From the NCBI GenBank assembly GCA_015501055.1, contig JADNYV010000264.1:1-48455 (forward strand): a stretch of DNA of 48,455 nt, written 5' to 3'. The DNA comes from Mucidula mucida (Eukaryota > Basidiomycota > Agaricomycetes > Agaricales > Physalacriaceae). A model generated the notes under the pieces. It saw only the letters and a program-made list of their open reading frames with translations. It made no database searches and had not been told where the DNA came from. A program made the position numbers and the translations under genes. Every line of letters begins with the position of its first letter. Positions within the stretch are counted from its first letter, which is position 1. Below are positions 46,547 through 48,455 of the stretch, in pieces.

Positions 46547-46900
46547 CCCAGAGAATCCAGTGCCCCGCATTGAATTCGCGGTACGTGAGATTGGGGCAGG
46601 TCGCGCTAAGGCTCTTCAATTGGAGATCGGCTCGCGCAATAAGATCATTCTTAGCGCCACCGAAGAACGTGGGCTTTGTTATGATGATGTTTTCTGCAGA
46701 AATGCCTGTACAAGAAACGTCAAACATCAAGTTGGACTCAGATCTCAAAAAGAAAGAAGACCTTTGTTATCTTCTGCATCGAGGCCAGAGGTCAAAATCT
46801 TGTACCAGTTCAAGGACCGGTCATGCCGGTATCGAGCAGTTCCTTCTTGTGGAATTCTCGCTCCTTGAGATGTGCGTTAGGCAGCGATGAGAAAGAATGT
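46533..46900 (-). pseudogene. C-terminal fragment of an alpha/beta (epoxide-hydrolase-like) hydrolase
   Basis: Two pieces on the minus strand read G-M-T-G-P-L-N-W-Y-K (about 46800-46840) and K-P-T-F-F-G-G-A-K-N-D, then A-G-H-W-I-L-W-E (46545-46680), separated by a possible intron of about 55 bp. These are the cap-domain (GPLNWYR-like), acid-residue and catalytic-His blocks of epoxide-hydrolase-type enzymes. The N-terminal half with the nucleophile is missing and upstream sequence has stops, so this is a truncated relic joined directly to the kinase E remnant. Confidence 0.6.
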
Positions 46901-47029
46901 CTGGCGAACCTCGGCTGTTAGATGGTCTGCCGGCTCCGTCCTCTTGTCCTCCGCCAGCCACGCACGCAGTCGGAGTACATCAACCGAGTCGCGATCTCGG
47001 CGACCAAGCGGAAGATACAAAAATGTAGT

Positions 47030-48455
47030 CAGTTCTGGTGCAAGCTAAGAATTAAAAATCCTACATTCGAGTCACGTCGAGAGTGCACGCCACAACTTGG
47101 CGTGCACTCTCGACACTCCTCCTCCCTTGGCACATCGTATCAATTCTGCGATATACGTGCTGAACGACGCGACAAACTAGTCAATTCCACTGCAACAAGT
47201 GAGAGTATCAGTTCTGCAAAATGATGCCGATACTCTCTGATGATCCCATGCGGCAATATCGTCGACGATCGTTGGCCGGAGAACCGTCAATATTCTCAAA
47301 TATATTCCAAGTTGTTGAGATGGGAGAAATGAGCAATCGTACTCCCCAGCCAGAAGAAGTACGAAGAAATCTCACTAGTGCTCAAATCATCTACACAGAT
47401 ATCTTGCCAGTGCCACATCATTTCAATTCAAAGTCGTTTGCCAGGCGACCTTGAGAATATCCGCCGATCCGAACGCCTTCCAGAGGAATATGCCAGTACC
47501 CAAAGCCCCGATTCCCACAATTTGTGCCCCAAATTCTCGAATGAACCTCATGTACCCAATTACTTCCCCAGCCAGAAAGAATACTCATGCCCCAGATCCG
47601 AATACTTCCCAGCAGAAGGAAGTATGTTTATGCCCACATTGCCAGTGCATATTTTCGCGTCTGAAGCCCCCAGTACCCACAAGAGAGATATCTGTAACCA
47701 AACGAATGACCAAAAGACTGTGAGGCGAACCGCGTGTATGATTGACCAGCCAATTATGAGCGCCCTCCAGCAAATAGCCTACATCCCGTCCGCACGTTCA
47801 TCGTGGAGGCGAACACCCATCCCGAGCGACTATCAGGCGGTGAGATCCCGCAATATCAATATTCATTAGCATCGAACCGCTCCGGAGTTCCGGCATGACG
47901 GAGGAGGAAGCGGGAGTTCAATCCTAGCTCCAGGAAGAATGTTCGACTTGCTCAACAACATGCCCAACCGAGAAAGTGGTATGCGTCTGAGAGGATCACT
48001 GGAAGATGAATTGCAATAACTCGTTACACTCTACCGAGATGCGTATCGGCATGGTCTTGCGAGGAGTTTGGGTTCCAGGTACGCCTGAACAGAGATCTCC
48101 ACTCTGCGCTGTCCCAAGGATAGCACCCGTGACAAGGTTGAGAGGATGATCCCACTACCAAATATCTTGTATTGCGGTAGTAGTAAGAGGATGTTACTCT
48201 GACCGATCATCTGCAGCAGTCAGTATCAGGAATGAGAGGTGTAGCGGAATCGTACCGGACATGTAAGCAAGTACCACCCAAAGTCATCGACGTGCGATCC
48301 TTCGTCGATAACCCAAAATCTGCCAAGTACACTCTGTCCCATCGCTGGAAGTCAGGATGTTCTCTGGTTCAGGTCGCGTGATAAACCCCTTCTCGTGACA
48401 CGCATCAAACCTTCGATAATCTGCACCATCGTCTCACGAATGAAGTCGTCGTTCT
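47030..48455 (-). pseudogene. RAN1-like protein kinase, copy F, riddled with small deletions and cut by window end
   Basis: From about 47755 onward the sequence follows kinase D/A on the minus strand but with a single-base loss every 10-40 bases and few substitutions. The last bases still encode the segment D, A and E keep (N-D-D-F-I-R), so it lacks the B/C deletion. The TAA stop of A is kept. The 3' array (47330-47660) and hairpin (47076-47114) are present. Because changes are nearly all one-base deletions, poor consensus sequence near a contig end is as likely as true decay. The N-terminal third lies outside the window. Confidence 0.7.
47076..47114. repeat. Perfect 16-bp hairpin 3' of kinase F
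   Basis: GTCGAGAGTGCACGCC, loop ACAACTT, then GGCGTGCACTCTCGAC. Every stem position pairs. Diverged versions occur downstream of kinases A, B, C (weak) and D (two mismatches). Confidence 0.9.

Noticed and set aside
40580..47114. Helitron ends suggested by hairpin plus CTAG near the module edge
   Set aside because: The hairpin is about 60 bp from the edge instead of about 10-12, the CTRR end is not shared by all copies, and no RepHel gene or clear 5' TC end is seen.

Overview
The window looks like nuclear DNA of a basidiomycete fungus, most likely an Agaricomycete. Genes are split by many short introns (about 45-60 bp, GT...AG), intergenic spaces are short, and several proteins are of types familiar from mushroom-forming fungi: an AIM9-like phosphotransferase, an F-box protein, a cyanide hydratase/nitrilase, paired zinc alcohol dehydrogenases and a RAN1-type kinase family. 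I saw no rRNA, tRNA, CRISPR array or autonomous transposon. All functional calls rest on reading motifs by eye; no database search was possible.

Layout. 1-2 kb: an alpha/beta hydrolase. 2.13-6.6 kb: repeat module A (protein kinase, 3' G-rich/hairpin array, degenerate 2OG-dioxygenase-like gene). 7.4-19.0 kb: single-copy genes, namely a nitrilase, a hypothetical protein, two alcohol dehydrogenases (the first frameshifted), NIP7 (60S ribosome biogenesis) and, divergently, an NRDE2-like protein. 19.3-23.7 kb: module B, an inverted copy of module A. 24.2-25.0 kb: a hypothetical gene. 25.3-31.7 kb: a unique spacer with a decayed F-box gene and a YEATS-domain gene. 31.7-36.5 kb: an inverted copy of 20.6-25.3 kb (hypothetical gene plus kinase module C). 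36.7-38.4 kb: the AIM9-like phosphotransferase. 38.7-40.6 kb: a weak hypothetical gene and mostly empty sequence. 40.6-48.5 kb: a cluster of further kinase copies on the minus strand (D, the divergent E, remnants of an E-like copy, and F running off the window end), with a hydrolase fragment between them.

The unusual feature is the kinase-bearing module. Six kinase loci or remnants lie within 48 kb. Three (A, B, C) alternate in orientation and form two overlapping inverted repeats, one with arms of about 4.76 kb and a 6.4 kb spacer. Five loci (A, B, C, D, F) carry a 3' array of G-rich units and a short palindrome (TACTTCC...GGAAGTA), and similar units lie beside the E-like remnant. D and F also carry a long hairpin that is a perfect 16-bp stem in F. 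Copy-specific changes (a shared 30-bp in-frame deletion in B and C, a stop loss in D, deletions in F) make this a recent, evolving amplification. The last kilobase is peppered with single-base deletions, so some 'decay' there may be poor consensus sequence.

The remaining genes are housekeeping or metabolic and do not obviously act as one pathway. NIP7 and NRDE2 share a short divergent promoter holding a telo-box, a motif known from ribosome-biogenesis promoters.
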